A stretch of DNA of 58,780 bases, from assembly GCA_017617715.1 (NCBI GenBank), contig JAFZVQ010000014.1:1-58780 (forward strand), in the 5' to 3' direction. Below are positions 25,374-34,038 of the stretch, piece after piece; position 1 is the stretch's first letter; each line of letters opens with the position of its first letter. A program made the translations under genes and the position numbers. The DNA is from Bacteroidales bacterium (GTDB taxonomy: Bacteria; Bacteroidota; Bacteroidia; Bacteroidales; UBA932). The notes below the pieces were generated by a model. The model made no database searches. It saw only the letters and a program-made list of their open reading frames with translations, and was not told the DNA's origin.

Positions 25374-27917
25374 ATGAAAAAATATATAAATCTCCTGTTC
25401 CTGCTTCTCCTGCTGCCCTCCTGTTACAAGCAGCAGCAATTGGACTACAGCAAATGGTACACCGTCGAGGTGGATGATGAAGACCCGCTCCCTTCCGAGG
25501 AAGTAAAGGGCCTCATGATAATGTCTTCCAACGTACGTTATTACTCGGCCCGGAACAAGGCGGACGATCCTGACGTCGGCGACCGCGACTGGGAAGTGCG
25601 CAAGAAAGGCTACTTTAAGATGGTGAACACCATGAAGCCTATGGTAATCGGTCTCCAGGAAGCCGAAATGAATCAGGTTTCAGACATTGTCGCCAACTGC
25701 AAAGGGTACGCCTATGTAGGCGTCGGCCGCAACGACGGATCACAGAAGGGTGAATCGACCTCGATCCTGTACAAGACGGATGAAATCTCGCTGGAAGACT
25801 GGGGTACGGTATGGCTGTCGCCCACGCCCAATGTAGTCGGAAGCTATTTCCCGGAAATGACAGACGGACAATACGGGCAAAGCCGCACCGCAACCTGGGC
25901 CGTACTCACCGCCAAGGAAAGCGGGCGCCGGTTCTTCTACATCAATACACACTTCAGCCTGTATGAGGCATCCCAGCCCAAGGAAGTACAGGTCATATTG
26001 AATACCGTAAAGGAAAAATGCCCCGCCGGGCTTCCGACCGTCCTTTCGGCAGACTGGAACCTCGAAGAGACCGACCCTATACTGGCGCCTATATTGGGAC
26101 AATACTCCAGCGCCAGGCAGACTGCTCCTCTCACGGACAACATCGAAACTTTCCACTGGTGGGGTAGTCAGAGCACGATTTCCAAGCATCAGCACCTGGA
26201 CCACATCTTCTGGTCCGGATTCGAAAAGTGCCTCCGTTTCCGCACCCTCAATATGAAATGGGAAAAACTGTGGATATCCGACCATCATCCGGTATATGCA
26301 ATCTTCCAGTTCAAGACCGGCTCCACCGAAAAGCAAAAACCTGTTGCAGCCTTCGATATTCCCGCGAATCCCAAGATGGACGAAATCATCAGGTTTACGG
26401 ACAAATCCACGTCGGAAGACGGCATCGAGGTATGGGAATGGAACATCGGCGGCATCGTTTCCTCAGCACAGAATCCCGAGGTGATGTTCAACACCTATGG
26501 AGACGACATCCCGGTAAGCCTCACGGTTACGGACCATTACGGCCAGAAGGCGTCTGCATCCAAGACTTTCTCCGTCGCCCTCTCGGAAGGACACGACCTC
26601 ACCATAGAGTGGAGCAAGCTCTATGACGAAACCACGGACGGGAAAGGCACCGCAGTGGCAGACTGGACGGCTCCAGCAGTCACTCCTGCAGGAGATAAGA
26701 TTTATGTGGCTTCCTCCGGCTATCATCTCGTCGGATTCAATCCCGACGGCAGCATCTTCGGCTCCTACGACATCGGAAAACGTGAACCGTGCATCACCGA
26801 CCGCGACATCCAGACACCAACACCTTCCATCGACTCCCAGGGCAATGTGTACATTCCCGTGCAATACGGCTACAGCGAAAGCGGCCACGGCGGCCTGTAC
26901 TCCATCAGGCCCGACCTGTCCGGCGAAAACTGGTACCACGACACCGGAAACACATCGCAGTACCGCAATACGATTCCTACCATAGTGGGAGACTATGTCG
27001 CAGTGGTCCTGACGAACTGCGGAAACGACCTGACCAGGAACGCCGCCGTTTTCAGGCGCTCCAATGGGTCGTTGGTACAGGTACTTGAGTGTGACAAGGG
27101 CTCCTGGGGCGGCATGGCTGCGGGATACAAGGGAGAACTCATTTATTCGACCAACAGGGGCGGCACCAAGCAGGGACGCGAGCCCAGCACCGAAACCAGT
27201 GGTGGATATCACGTAGCAGTCGTGGACGGCGCCCTGGGCAACTGGAAGACCTCCGCCAACAGCGACTCCGGCCGCAAGACCAACCTCCTCGGCATGCGCC
27301 ACACCGACGGCAACGGCTACCTGGCCAAAGCGGGCCAGCCTGCTGTGGGCAGCGACCATTGCGTCTATGTCTGCGCCACCAGCGACAACGAGAATATGAT
27401 TTGCGCCAAGTACAATCTGGACAATTATGTGTTCGATTCGGCGCCGACGCCTCTTTGGAAGGTCGAACTGGAGACCCACTCCACCAGCGGCGTCCTCGGT
27501 CTTGGCTGCGTGCTCGATGCCGACGGCAACGCCTACTTCCGCGCCGCGGAGAAGGTATTCCGCCTGAACTCAAAGACCGGCGACAAGGGCTGGGTTTACA
27601 ATACGGAAGGCAACTACAACACCGGAGTCCCGGCCATCGACGCCCTGGGCTATGTGTATGTGGTCGACTACGGCGGAAACAAGCTGCTCAAGCTCTCTTC
27701 CGCGGACGGCAAACTCATTTCCTCTTTGGAACTTGAGAACCCCAGGACCAGCCCCACGATCGGGCCTGACGGAACCATCTACGTGACCGGCAGCTCATCC
27801 CAGGGTGCCATTCTCTACAAGATCAAATGCCAGAAAACGACAGCCCCCGGCCCGAACTGGTCGCAGCTCGGAGGCAATCCACAGAAGACTTGCACGCCCC
27901 CCGGATTCAACTTATAA
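25374..27917 (+). CDS. EEP - PKD - beta-propeller surface lipoprotein
   Basis: An 847-residue lipoprotein; start at the ATG giving MKKYINLLFLLLLLPSC (Cys17), because the TTG at 25347 lies in an intergenic repeat. Residues about 45-320 form an EEP domain: MSSNVRYYSARNK, IGLQEAEM, INTHFSLYE, SADWNLEE, HLDHIFW and ISDHHPVYA, so the catalytic Asn, Glu, His, Asp/Asn and Asp/His are all present. A PKD domain follows (about 330-410: FTDKSTSEDGIEVWEWNIGG). A PQQ-like propeller (about 415-825) then repeats the pattern SGYHLVGFNPDGSIFGSYD and GNVYIPVQYG. The tail NWSQLGGNPQKT also ends its paralogue at 28072. Likely a surface phosphodiesterase with binding domains; the substrate is unknown. Confidence 0.88.
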   Translation: MKKYINLLFLLLLLPSCYKQQQLDYSKWYTVEVDDEDPLPSEEVKGLMIMSSNVRYYSARNKADDPDVGDRDWEVRKKGYFKMVNTMKPMVIGLQEAEMNQVSDIVANCKGYAYVGVGRNDGSQKGESTSILYKTDEISLEDWGTVWLSPTPNVVGSYFPEMTDGQYGQSRTATWAVLTAKESGRRFFYINTHFSLYEASQPKEVQVILNTVKEKCPAGLPTVLSADWNLEETDPILAPILGQYSSARQTAPLTDNIETFHWWGSQSTISKHQHLDHIFWSGFEKCLRFRTLNMKWEKLWISDHHPVYAIFQFKTGSTEKQKPVAAFDIPANPKMDEIIRFTDKSTSEDGIEVWEWNIGGIVSSAQNPEVMFNTYGDDIPVSLTVTDHYGQKASASKTFSVALSEGHDLTIEWSKLYDETTDGKGTAVADWTAPAVTPAGDKIYVASSGYHLVGFNPDGSIFGSYDIGKREPCITDRDIQTPTPSIDSQGNVYIPVQYGYSESGHGGLYSIRPDLSGENWYHDTGNTSQYRNTIPTIVGDYVAVVLTNCGNDLTRNAAVFRRSNGSLVQVLECDKGSWGGMAAGYKGELIYSTNRGGTKQGREPSTETSGGYHVAVVDGALGNWKTSANSDSGRKTNLLGMRHTDGNGYLAKAGQPAVGSDHCVYVCATSDNENMICAKYNLDNYVFDSAPTPLWKVELETHSTSGVLGLGCVLDADGNAYFRAAEKVFRLNSKTGDKGWVYNTEGNYNTGVPAIDALGYVYVVDYGGNKLLKLSSADGKLISSLELENPRTSPTIGPDGTIYVTGSSSQGAILYKIKCQKTTAPGPNWSQLGGNPQKTCTPPGFNL

Positions 27918-27923
27918 CGAATT

Positions 27924-28058
27924 ATGAAAAAAGAATATATATCCCCTCTCACCAACCTGGTTCTGAATATCAGAAACAGCCGCCCTCTGTGCGCCAGCAC
28001 CGAGTCGTTGACTCCCCTCGAAGAAAGTGACGACCTGAGCGGCCTGGATTGGAATTAA
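27924..28058 (+). CDS. small peptide ORF C (44 aa) inside PUL-A
   Basis: A 44-residue ORF, MKKEYISPLTNL, with PLCAS at 21-25 and an acidic C-terminus SDDLSGLDWN. It shares with the ORFs at 6681, 6840 and 54009 an aromatic residue then Pro, a 13-14 residue spacer, [A/C]-A-S, and an acidic aromatic tail. It starts 6 nt after the first EEP-propeller gene and stops 13 nt before the second, which has a fimbrillin-like N-domain; its presence correlates with that domain, since the first EEP-propeller gene lacks both. No known function. It is too small for ordinary gene callers, and no homologue search was possible here. Confidence 0.6.
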   Translation: MKKEYISPLTNLVLNIRNSRPLCASTESLTPLEESDDLSGLDWN

Positions 28059-28071
28059 TCAAGCAAACAGT

Positions 28072-31000
28072 ATGAAAAAGTTGTATCCAGTAGCTCTTCT
28101 GGTCCTGTTTGCTTGCTCTCAGGAACCAGTTGTTCCGGTCGAACCGGAAACCGTAACCTTCAGTGCCGAGATTGCCGCACCTGATGCCACAAAAACGCAA
28201 CTCGGGGATAAAACCGGCACGTCCTATCCCAATTACTGGTCGGCCGGTGACGCCATTTCAGTCAATGGCATCAGTTCGGGCGCCATCGCCGACGATTCGG
28301 AATACGTAGGCACCGCCAAGGCGACATTTACCATCCAGGGCGTCATCAACGCTCCATATTATTGCGCATACCCCGCTCCCGCGATATCTTCGTACAGTAA
28401 CGGATCCGCGGTTGTCACCCTCCCGGCCACTCAAAGGATGTCCGCGACAAGTTACGACGCGTCTGCCTTTGTCATGGCGGGCAGCAGCAGTTCTGCGTTG
28501 CTGACTTTCTCGCCTCTGGTGAGTGTTGTCAAGCTCACCATTCCGGGATCATATGATGCAAGAGTTTCTTCCGTGTTATTCGAGAGTCTCGGATCGGAAA
28601 AAGTGAGCGGACAGTTCAGTACCGACTTCAGCAGCCTCTCACCCCGTTCCGGAGCCAGTTCCAGGGTGTGCGTGTATGCTTACGGAGACGGCACCGCTTT
28701 CGGCAGCAGCATGTATATGGTAATCCCTGCTCAGACTTATACGTGCGGCATGCGTTTCACTATCCGGGCCACCGACGGCACGCAAATGACATTCTCCACG
28801 TCCAGTTCGTTTACCGCTCAGCCTGGCAAGGTATATCCCCTAACAGCCAGGACATACGTCCCCGAGCAGGAAACCATTCCCGACGGTTTGTTCGTGATGT
28901 CGTCCAACGTACGCTTCGCATCGGCCCGTGACAAATCCAACAATCCTGATACGGGAGACCGGGACTGGACCAACCGCAGGAGCGCTTATTACGCAATGGT
29001 AAACAATTACCGCCCGGCTATCATCGGCCTCCAAGAGGCGGAAAGGGAACAGGTTTCCGATATCAAGAGCAACTGCAGCGGCTACAACCACTATGGCCTT
29101 GGCAACAAACTTGGGGAAGATATCACGAAGTCCGACGGAGCGTGGAATCTGTGGGGTTACCAGAACAACGGAGAATCCTCCACCATACTCTACAGGACTG
29201 ATCTGATTACCCTGAACAGTTCAGGCACGGTATGGCACTCTGACACGCCCAACAAAGCGGGCACCTATTTCTCCGGGATATCGGACAGCAAACCACAGGC
29301 CTCTGCCTGGGCCATCATGACCTACAAGCCCACGAACACCCAGTTCTTCCTGATGAACGTCCATCTGAGTATATACGATACTGAGCCCCAGGAAATTGCC
29401 CTCATTATGAACACGGTCAACAGCAAGAACACCGGCAATCTCCCTGTCATCATTATCGGAGACTGGAACCTCAAGGACGGTGACTCATGGCTGAATCCCC
29501 TCGAGGCCGTCTATTACAATGCACGCCACAGGGCACAGAAGACGGATGATTACGGGAGCTACCACTGGTGGGGTACCGAGAGCAAAAAGATAGACCATAT
29601 TTACTACAAGGGCATCGGCGACTGCTATCTTTTCCGCACCGATGCGAGGAAGTGGAACGACAAGTACGTTTCCGACCATTATCCCGTCTTTGCGGTCTTC
29701 GGCGTCAACAGCAGCACCCCGGCCATGCCTGTCGCCAACTTCGAAATCCCCGGAAGCATCCAGATTGATGAGCCCGCCACTTTCACCGACCTTTCCTCAT
29801 CCCCTTCCGGCATAGCCTATTGGGAATGGGACTTCGACGGAATACGCTCCAACGAGCAGAATCCCATTGTTACTTTCACCACCATCAAGAGTGACGTTCA
29901 GGCCAGGCTTACCGTCATCGACAACAATGGCAACATGGCTACGGCGACAAAGTTCATCGAGATTGAAGGCTCCGACGAGCATGCCATTACACAGGTCTGG
30001 AGCAGGGCATATGACACCACGGAAGGCGCTTGCGCCTACTGGGGTTCACCGGCAGTGAATGCCGCCGGCAACAGGATTTACGTGTCATCCTCCGGCTACC
30101 ACCTGGTTGGCTTCAATTCATCCGGAACGCAGATTGGAAGCTACGACCTTTCCGAGTACAGTCCCAACATGCCTGCCTCGCTGACTTTCCAGACGCCCAC
30201 GCCATCCATAGACATTGACGGGAATGTCTATATGCCGGTACAGTATCAGAGCGCTGACGGCGGCAACGGCGGTCTCTTCAGCCTCAAGGGAGACCTGACT
30301 GCCAAGAACTGGTATGTGCCGACGGGCCCCAAGTCCCAGTACCGCAACTGTATCCCGGCCATCTTAGGGGACTATGTCAGCGTACTTCTGCGGAATGTGG
30401 GCGGCGATTTCGACAACAATATGCTTATTTTCAGCCGCAAAGACGGAACGCTCAACCAGCAGCTTAATGTGGATAAAGGTTCCTATGGCGGAATGGCCGT
30501 AAGCGCCGACGGTAAACTCATTGTCAGTACGGCCCGCGGAAGTTCAGAAGATACCGGCGGCGGCTTCAAGGTGGCCGTCATCGATGGCGAATACGGCACC
30601 TGGAAAGTTTCTTCCAACAGCGACACCGGACGGTCTTACAACCTGCTTGGCCTTGCCCATACCGACGGAAACAATTACATGGCCAAGGGCAACCAGCCTG
30701 CCATCTCCACAATCGACGGAAGTGTCTATGTAGTGTCGACTACAACCGCAGAGGATATATTGGTTTGTGCCCGCTACAGCCTCAACTCCTATGTGTACAA
30801 CTCCGTCCCTACGCCTATATGGAAGGTTGAGGTCGAGGCGGCAGCCAACAACTTCGGTCTTGGCTGCGTGCTGGACGACGAGGGCAACGCCTATGTGCGC
30901 GCCGCCAACAAGGTGTTCAAGCTGAATGCCTCCGATGGCTCGTTGCTGTGGGAATTTACCACCGGCACTGGCAACTGCGGCGTGCCCGCTATTGACAATA

Positions 31001-31338
31001 TGGGCTACGTGTATGTGACGGATTCAGGAAAACAGCGCATCTACAAGCTCTCGCCCCAGAACGGCAGCCTGGTTTCACAAATCATAATTTCAGGCTACCA
31101 GCCCCGGACCAGTCCTACCATAGACTACAGCGGCAATATCTATGTGGCCGCCACTTCAAACAGCGACGAGGGTGCCTATCTCTTCAAGTTTACTTGCCCC
31201 AAGACTACAGGTCCCGGCGCCAACTGGAGCCAGCTCGGTGGCAATCCCATGAAAACCTGCGTAGTTCCCGGAGCTACCGAGCCTTATAATGCCAGCGGAG
31301 CTTCACACCAAGGCTATATGACCTCTGACCTGTACTAA
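28072..31338 (+). CDS. fimbrillin-like - EEP - PKD - beta-propeller surface lipoprotein
   Basis: A 1088-residue lipoprotein (LFAC, Cys15, followed by SQEP). Residues about 22-265 form a fimbrillin-like domain (VTFSAEIAAPDATKTQL, YWSAGDAISVNGI, then a GKVYPLTARTYVP end). An EEP domain follows (about 275-550) with MSSNVRFASARDK, IGLQEAER, MNVHLSIYD, IGDWNLKD, KKIDHIYY and VSDHYPVFA, all catalytic positions intact. A PKD domain (about 560-640) and a PQQ-like propeller (about 645-1065) end with NWSQLGGNPMKT. From the EEP onward it parallels the protein at 25374, so the two arose by duplication, with a fimbrillin-like domain and a peptide ORF added or lost. It acts on the cell surface; the substrate is unknown. 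Confidence 0.88.
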   Translation: MKKLYPVALLVLFACSQEPVVPVEPETVTFSAEIAAPDATKTQLGDKTGTSYPNYWSAGDAISVNGISSGAIADDSEYVGTAKATFTIQGVINAPYYCAYPAPAISSYSNGSAVVTLPATQRMSATSYDASAFVMAGSSSSALLTFSPLVSVVKLTIPGSYDARVSSVLFESLGSEKVSGQFSTDFSSLSPRSGASSRVCVYAYGDGTAFGSSMYMVIPAQTYTCGMRFTIRATDGTQMTFSTSSSFTAQPGKVYPLTARTYVPEQETIPDGLFVMSSNVRFASARDKSNNPDTGDRDWTNRRSAYYAMVNNYRPAIIGLQEAEREQVSDIKSNCSGYNHYGLGNKLGEDITKSDGAWNLWGYQNNGESSTILYRTDLITLNSSGTVWHSDTPNKAGTYFSGISDSKPQASAWAIMTYKPTNTQFFLMNVHLSIYDTEPQEIALIMNTVNSKNTGNLPVIIIGDWNLKDGDSWLNPLEAVYYNARHRAQKTDDYGSYHWWGTESKKIDHIYYKGIGDCYLFRTDARKWNDKYVSDHYPVFAVFGVNSSTPAMPVANFEIPGSIQIDEPATFTDLSSSPSGIAYWEWDFDGIRSNEQNPIVTFTTIKSDVQARLTVIDNNGNMATATKFIEIEGSDEHAITQVWSRAYDTTEGACAYWGSPAVNAAGNRIYVSSSGYHLVGFNSSGTQIGSYDLSEYSPNMPASLTFQTPTPSIDIDGNVYMPVQYQSADGGNGGLFSLKGDLTAKNWYVPTGPKSQYRNCIPAILGDYVSVLLRNVGGDFDNNMLIFSRKDGTLNQQLNVDKGSYGGMAVSADGKLIVSTARGSSEDTGGGFKVAVIDGEYGTWKVSSNSDTGRSYNLLGLAHTDGNNYMAKGNQPAISTIDGSVYVVSTTTAEDILVCARYSLNSYVYNSVPTPIWKVEVEAAANNFGLGCVLDDEGNAYVRAANKVFKLNASDGSLLWEFTTGTGNCGVPAIDNMGYVYVTDSGKQRIYKLSPQNGSLVSQIIISGYQPRTSPTIDYSGNIYVAATSNSDEGAYLFKFTCPKTTGPGANWSQLGGNPMKTCVVPGATEPYNASGASHQGYMTSDLY

Positions 31339-31339
31339 G

Positions 31340-32608
31340 ATGAAGCGTCTTTATCTGTGCTGCCAGATTATCGTTTTAGCTCTCGCAGCCTGCACGGAAA
31401 CCCTGCCTCCGTTCCCGGAGGTAGGGGAACCGTATGCCATCACCAGGGAGCCGGGAGACCACCTGCTGGCCAACTACTTCGGCATAAACGCCTGGAGTCC
31501 GGACGGCCGCTACGTCTGCGTGCTCGAGACTGACGTAAACGGAAGGCTGGCGGAGCAGACGGATACGGCAACGGTGGCGCTAGTGGACCTCAAAGACGGT
31601 AATCGTCTCATTCCTGTCTCAAGGACGGTATGCTGGAACTTTCAGGAAGCCGCCATGTTCCACTGGATACCATGGGAAGACGGCCTGTGCGCATTCAACG
31701 ACTGCCGTGACGGCAGGTTCGTCACGGTTCTGCTGAACTGGAAAACTGGGGCGGAGCGCATCGTGCCGAGGCCCGTCAGCGCAGTGGACCCTTCCGGGGA
31801 ATGGGCCCTGAGCCTCAACTATGCACGGCTCAGAGTATGCCGCCCGGATTACGGATACGCCGGTGACGGGCAGGATCCCCAGCTTGACAAAGTCTGGCCC
31901 GAGGATGACGGCCTCTGGCTGATCAACCTCAAGACAGGAGAAGAAAAGCTCATCCTTTCCGTTGCCGCGGCAAAGGATCTGATGCCCCGGATAACATCCG
32001 ACGACGGCCTGGCATATTTCTGCCATACCATCATCAGTTCGGATGCAGGCAGAGTCTTCTTCCTCGCACGCACTGTGCAGGACTTCAAGGCACAGCTCGC
32101 GGAACGCGGGTACGTGTATAGATGGGATACAGTGTCGTTCACGATCCGCACCGACGGAACGGAGCTTCGCCGCTGCTTCCCGGACGGATGGAAAGGCTCC
32201 CATTTCAACTGGAAAGACAACGAAACGCTTGCTGTCACAGCCAGATGGAACGGCAACCAGACCTGGGTACACACGGTCTTTACGGTCGGCAAAGAGGAGG
32301 AAGTACGTCATCTCGCTCCCGGCATCATGGACTGGGACGGACACTGTATCTTCTCTCCCAACGGCAAGTTCATCAGCAGCGAAGGCTATTGGAATAAGGA
32401 CGGTTACCGCAGCTGGGTGCTTCTGCGGCTCGAAGATGAGGCGCTGATTTCCCTCGGCCGCTTCTTCGTGCCAGACGAGTATAAGGAGCAGTATTCCCGC
32501 TGCGACCTTCATGCACGCTGGCGCCCCGACGGCAGTCAGCTGGCCTTCAACTCCGTCCACGAAGGGAGCCGGCAGGTATATATTCGGGATGTAAAATGGA
32601 AACAATAA
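31340..32608 (+). CDS. TolB/WD40-like beta-propeller lipoprotein
   Basis: A 422-residue lipoprotein (LAAC, Cys18, then TETLPP). The body shows propeller blades of the TolB/WD40-like kind: NAWSPDGRYVCVLETD, VDPSGEWALSLNYARL, CIFSPNGKFISSEGYW and ARWRPDGSQLAFNSVHEGSRQVYI. Similar seven-bladed propellers occur in oligogalacturonate lyases (PL22) and in non-catalytic binding proteins; I see no way to assign catalytic His residues with confidence. One nucleotide separates it from the preceding gene and it overlaps or abuts the next, so it belongs to the PUL-A operon. Role: probably glycan binding or an unrecognised lyase. Confidence 0.72.
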   Translation: MKRLYLCCQIIVLALAACTETLPPFPEVGEPYAITREPGDHLLANYFGINAWSPDGRYVCVLETDVNGRLAEQTDTATVALVDLKDGNRLIPVSRTVCWNFQEAAMFHWIPWEDGLCAFNDCRDGRFVTVLLNWKTGAERIVPRPVSAVDPSGEWALSLNYARLRVCRPDYGYAGDGQDPQLDKVWPEDDGLWLINLKTGEEKLILSVAAAKDLMPRITSDDGLAYFCHTIISSDAGRVFFLARTVQDFKAQLAERGYVYRWDTVSFTIRTDGTELRRCFPDGWKGSHFNWKDNETLAVTARWNGNQTWVHTVFTVGKEEEVRHLAPGIMDWDGHCIFSPNGKFISSEGYWNKDGYRSWVLLRLEDEALISLGRFFVPDEYKEQYSRCDLHARWRPDGSQLAFNSVHEGSRQVYIRDVKWKQ

Positions 32609-34038
32609 TGAAGCGATTATTCCTCGGAGTCGCGGCATTGCTTGCCGGAGCCTGGCAGATTGCCGCACAGGAGATTCAGCCTGATATCACGCCTGTCAGC
32701 GTGCGGGTGACTATAGACACCAGCGCTGTCGAGGGGCCGATAAAGCCCATGAATGCCGTCAACAACGGGCCGTTGGCAGACAGCAAGCAGCAAAAGGCTG
32801 ATTTCAAAATCTTGAACATTCCCTACAGCCGCACACACGATGCCAGCGAGGGCTACTACGGCCAGCGCGTGGTCGACGTCAGCGACATCTTCCCTGATTT
32901 CTGCAAGGATCCGGACAAGGCGTCTTCATATGATTTCAGGGAGACGGATGTGTATATCAAGGCCCTGGTCGATGCCGGAAGCGAGCCTTTCTACCGTCTG
33001 GGACAGACTATCGAGAACCAGACGGCAGCCAAGTACAACATCTATCCACCCAAGGACTATAAGAAGTGGGCGAAGATATGCGAGCATATCATCATGCACT
33101 ACAACGAGGGCTGGGCGGACGGCTTCCATTACGGCATCCGTTACTGGGAAATCTGGAACGAAGCCGACCTGGACCAGTCTTCCGGGCGCTGGAAGACGGA
33201 ACCGCGCACCTGGGGCGGCAGCATAGAAGAATTCCATAAGTTCTATGCAGTGGCGGCAAAGCATTTGAAGGAGCGCTTCCCTGGCTTGAAGATCGGCGGC
33301 CCCTCATATTGCCGTATCCAGGGCACCAAGACATATTTCCCGCAGTTCTTTGAGTATATGCGGGACAATAAAGTGCCCATAGACTTCATTTCCTGGCATA
33401 AATACGGCTCCGAGCCGTCGGTCTACCTCCTGGAGGCAAGCATGATAAGGGAATGGATGCGTGAGTACGGCTATTCCGATGCGGAGCTCATCCTCAATGA
33501 ATGGAACTACCGAAGGTTCAAGGGCAACGCGCCCGGTTCCCCGAATGAGTATTACAATGAAGATGTGCGCTACTCCCTGAAGGGTGCTGCGTTTGCTGCG
33601 GCCACGATGAGCGCCATGCAGGATGCGCCGGTGGATATGCTGATGTACTATGATTACCGTCCTCTCAGCGGATGGTGCGGCTTCTACAGGTATCCCACCC
33701 TTGAGCGGCTTCCCACCTACTATGCCTTCTATGCCTGGAGCAAGCTCTCCGGCAGTGAGTGCAGCTGCAAGATTGAGGGGGGAGCGGGGGATATCTATGC
33801 GGTGGCATCGGTAAAGGACGGGAAAACGGTCCTTATGCTCACCCGCTACGACGGCGACAACAATGCCTGCAACCTTGCCTCGGTGCGGGTGTCTCTTTCC
33901 GGCAGCCCTCTTGGAAGGGTCTTCTGCCACCTTACCGATAAAGAACACGTCTACACGGAGATTCCCCTTTTTCCCGAGGAGGACGGGACTGTCCTTGTGG
34001 AACTCTACAACAACTCCATAGCAGTGCTGGAATTATAA
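32608..34038 (+). CDS. GH39-like clan GH-A glycoside hydrolase
   Basis: A 476-residue secreted enzyme (signal peptide MKRLFLGVAALLAGAWQIAA). An ATG at 32596 is also in frame, but the one at 32608, overlapping the preceding stop as TAATG, gives the clean signal. The retaining TIM-barrel has acid/base Glu185 in YWEIWNEADL and nucleophile Glu298 in LILNEWNY, the spacing and context of clan GH-A, closest to GH39 (beta-xylosidase or alpha-L-iduronidase types). A C-terminal beta-sandwich follows (about 385-476). FISWHKYGSE and YYDYRPLSGWCGF are further barrel strands. Substrate sugar cannot be fixed from sequence; other GH-A families such as GH30 or GH51 are less likely. Confidence 0.82.
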   Translation: MKRLFLGVAALLAGAWQIAAQEIQPDITPVSVRVTIDTSAVEGPIKPMNAVNNGPLADSKQQKADFKILNIPYSRTHDASEGYYGQRVVDVSDIFPDFCKDPDKASSYDFRETDVYIKALVDAGSEPFYRLGQTIENQTAAKYNIYPPKDYKKWAKICEHIIMHYNEGWADGFHYGIRYWEIWNEADLDQSSGRWKTEPRTWGGSIEEFHKFYAVAAKHLKERFPGLKIGGPSYCRIQGTKTYFPQFFEYMRDNKVPIDFISWHKYGSEPSVYLLEASMIREWMREYGYSDAELILNEWNYRRFKGNAPGSPNEYYNEDVRYSLKGAAFAAATMSAMQDAPVDMLMYYDYRPLSGWCGFYRYPTLERLPTYYAFYAWSKLSGSECSCKIEGGAGDIYAVASVKDGKTVLMLTRYDGDNNACNLASVRVSLSGSPLGRVFCHLTDKEHVYTEIPLFPEEDGTVLVELYNNSIAVLEL

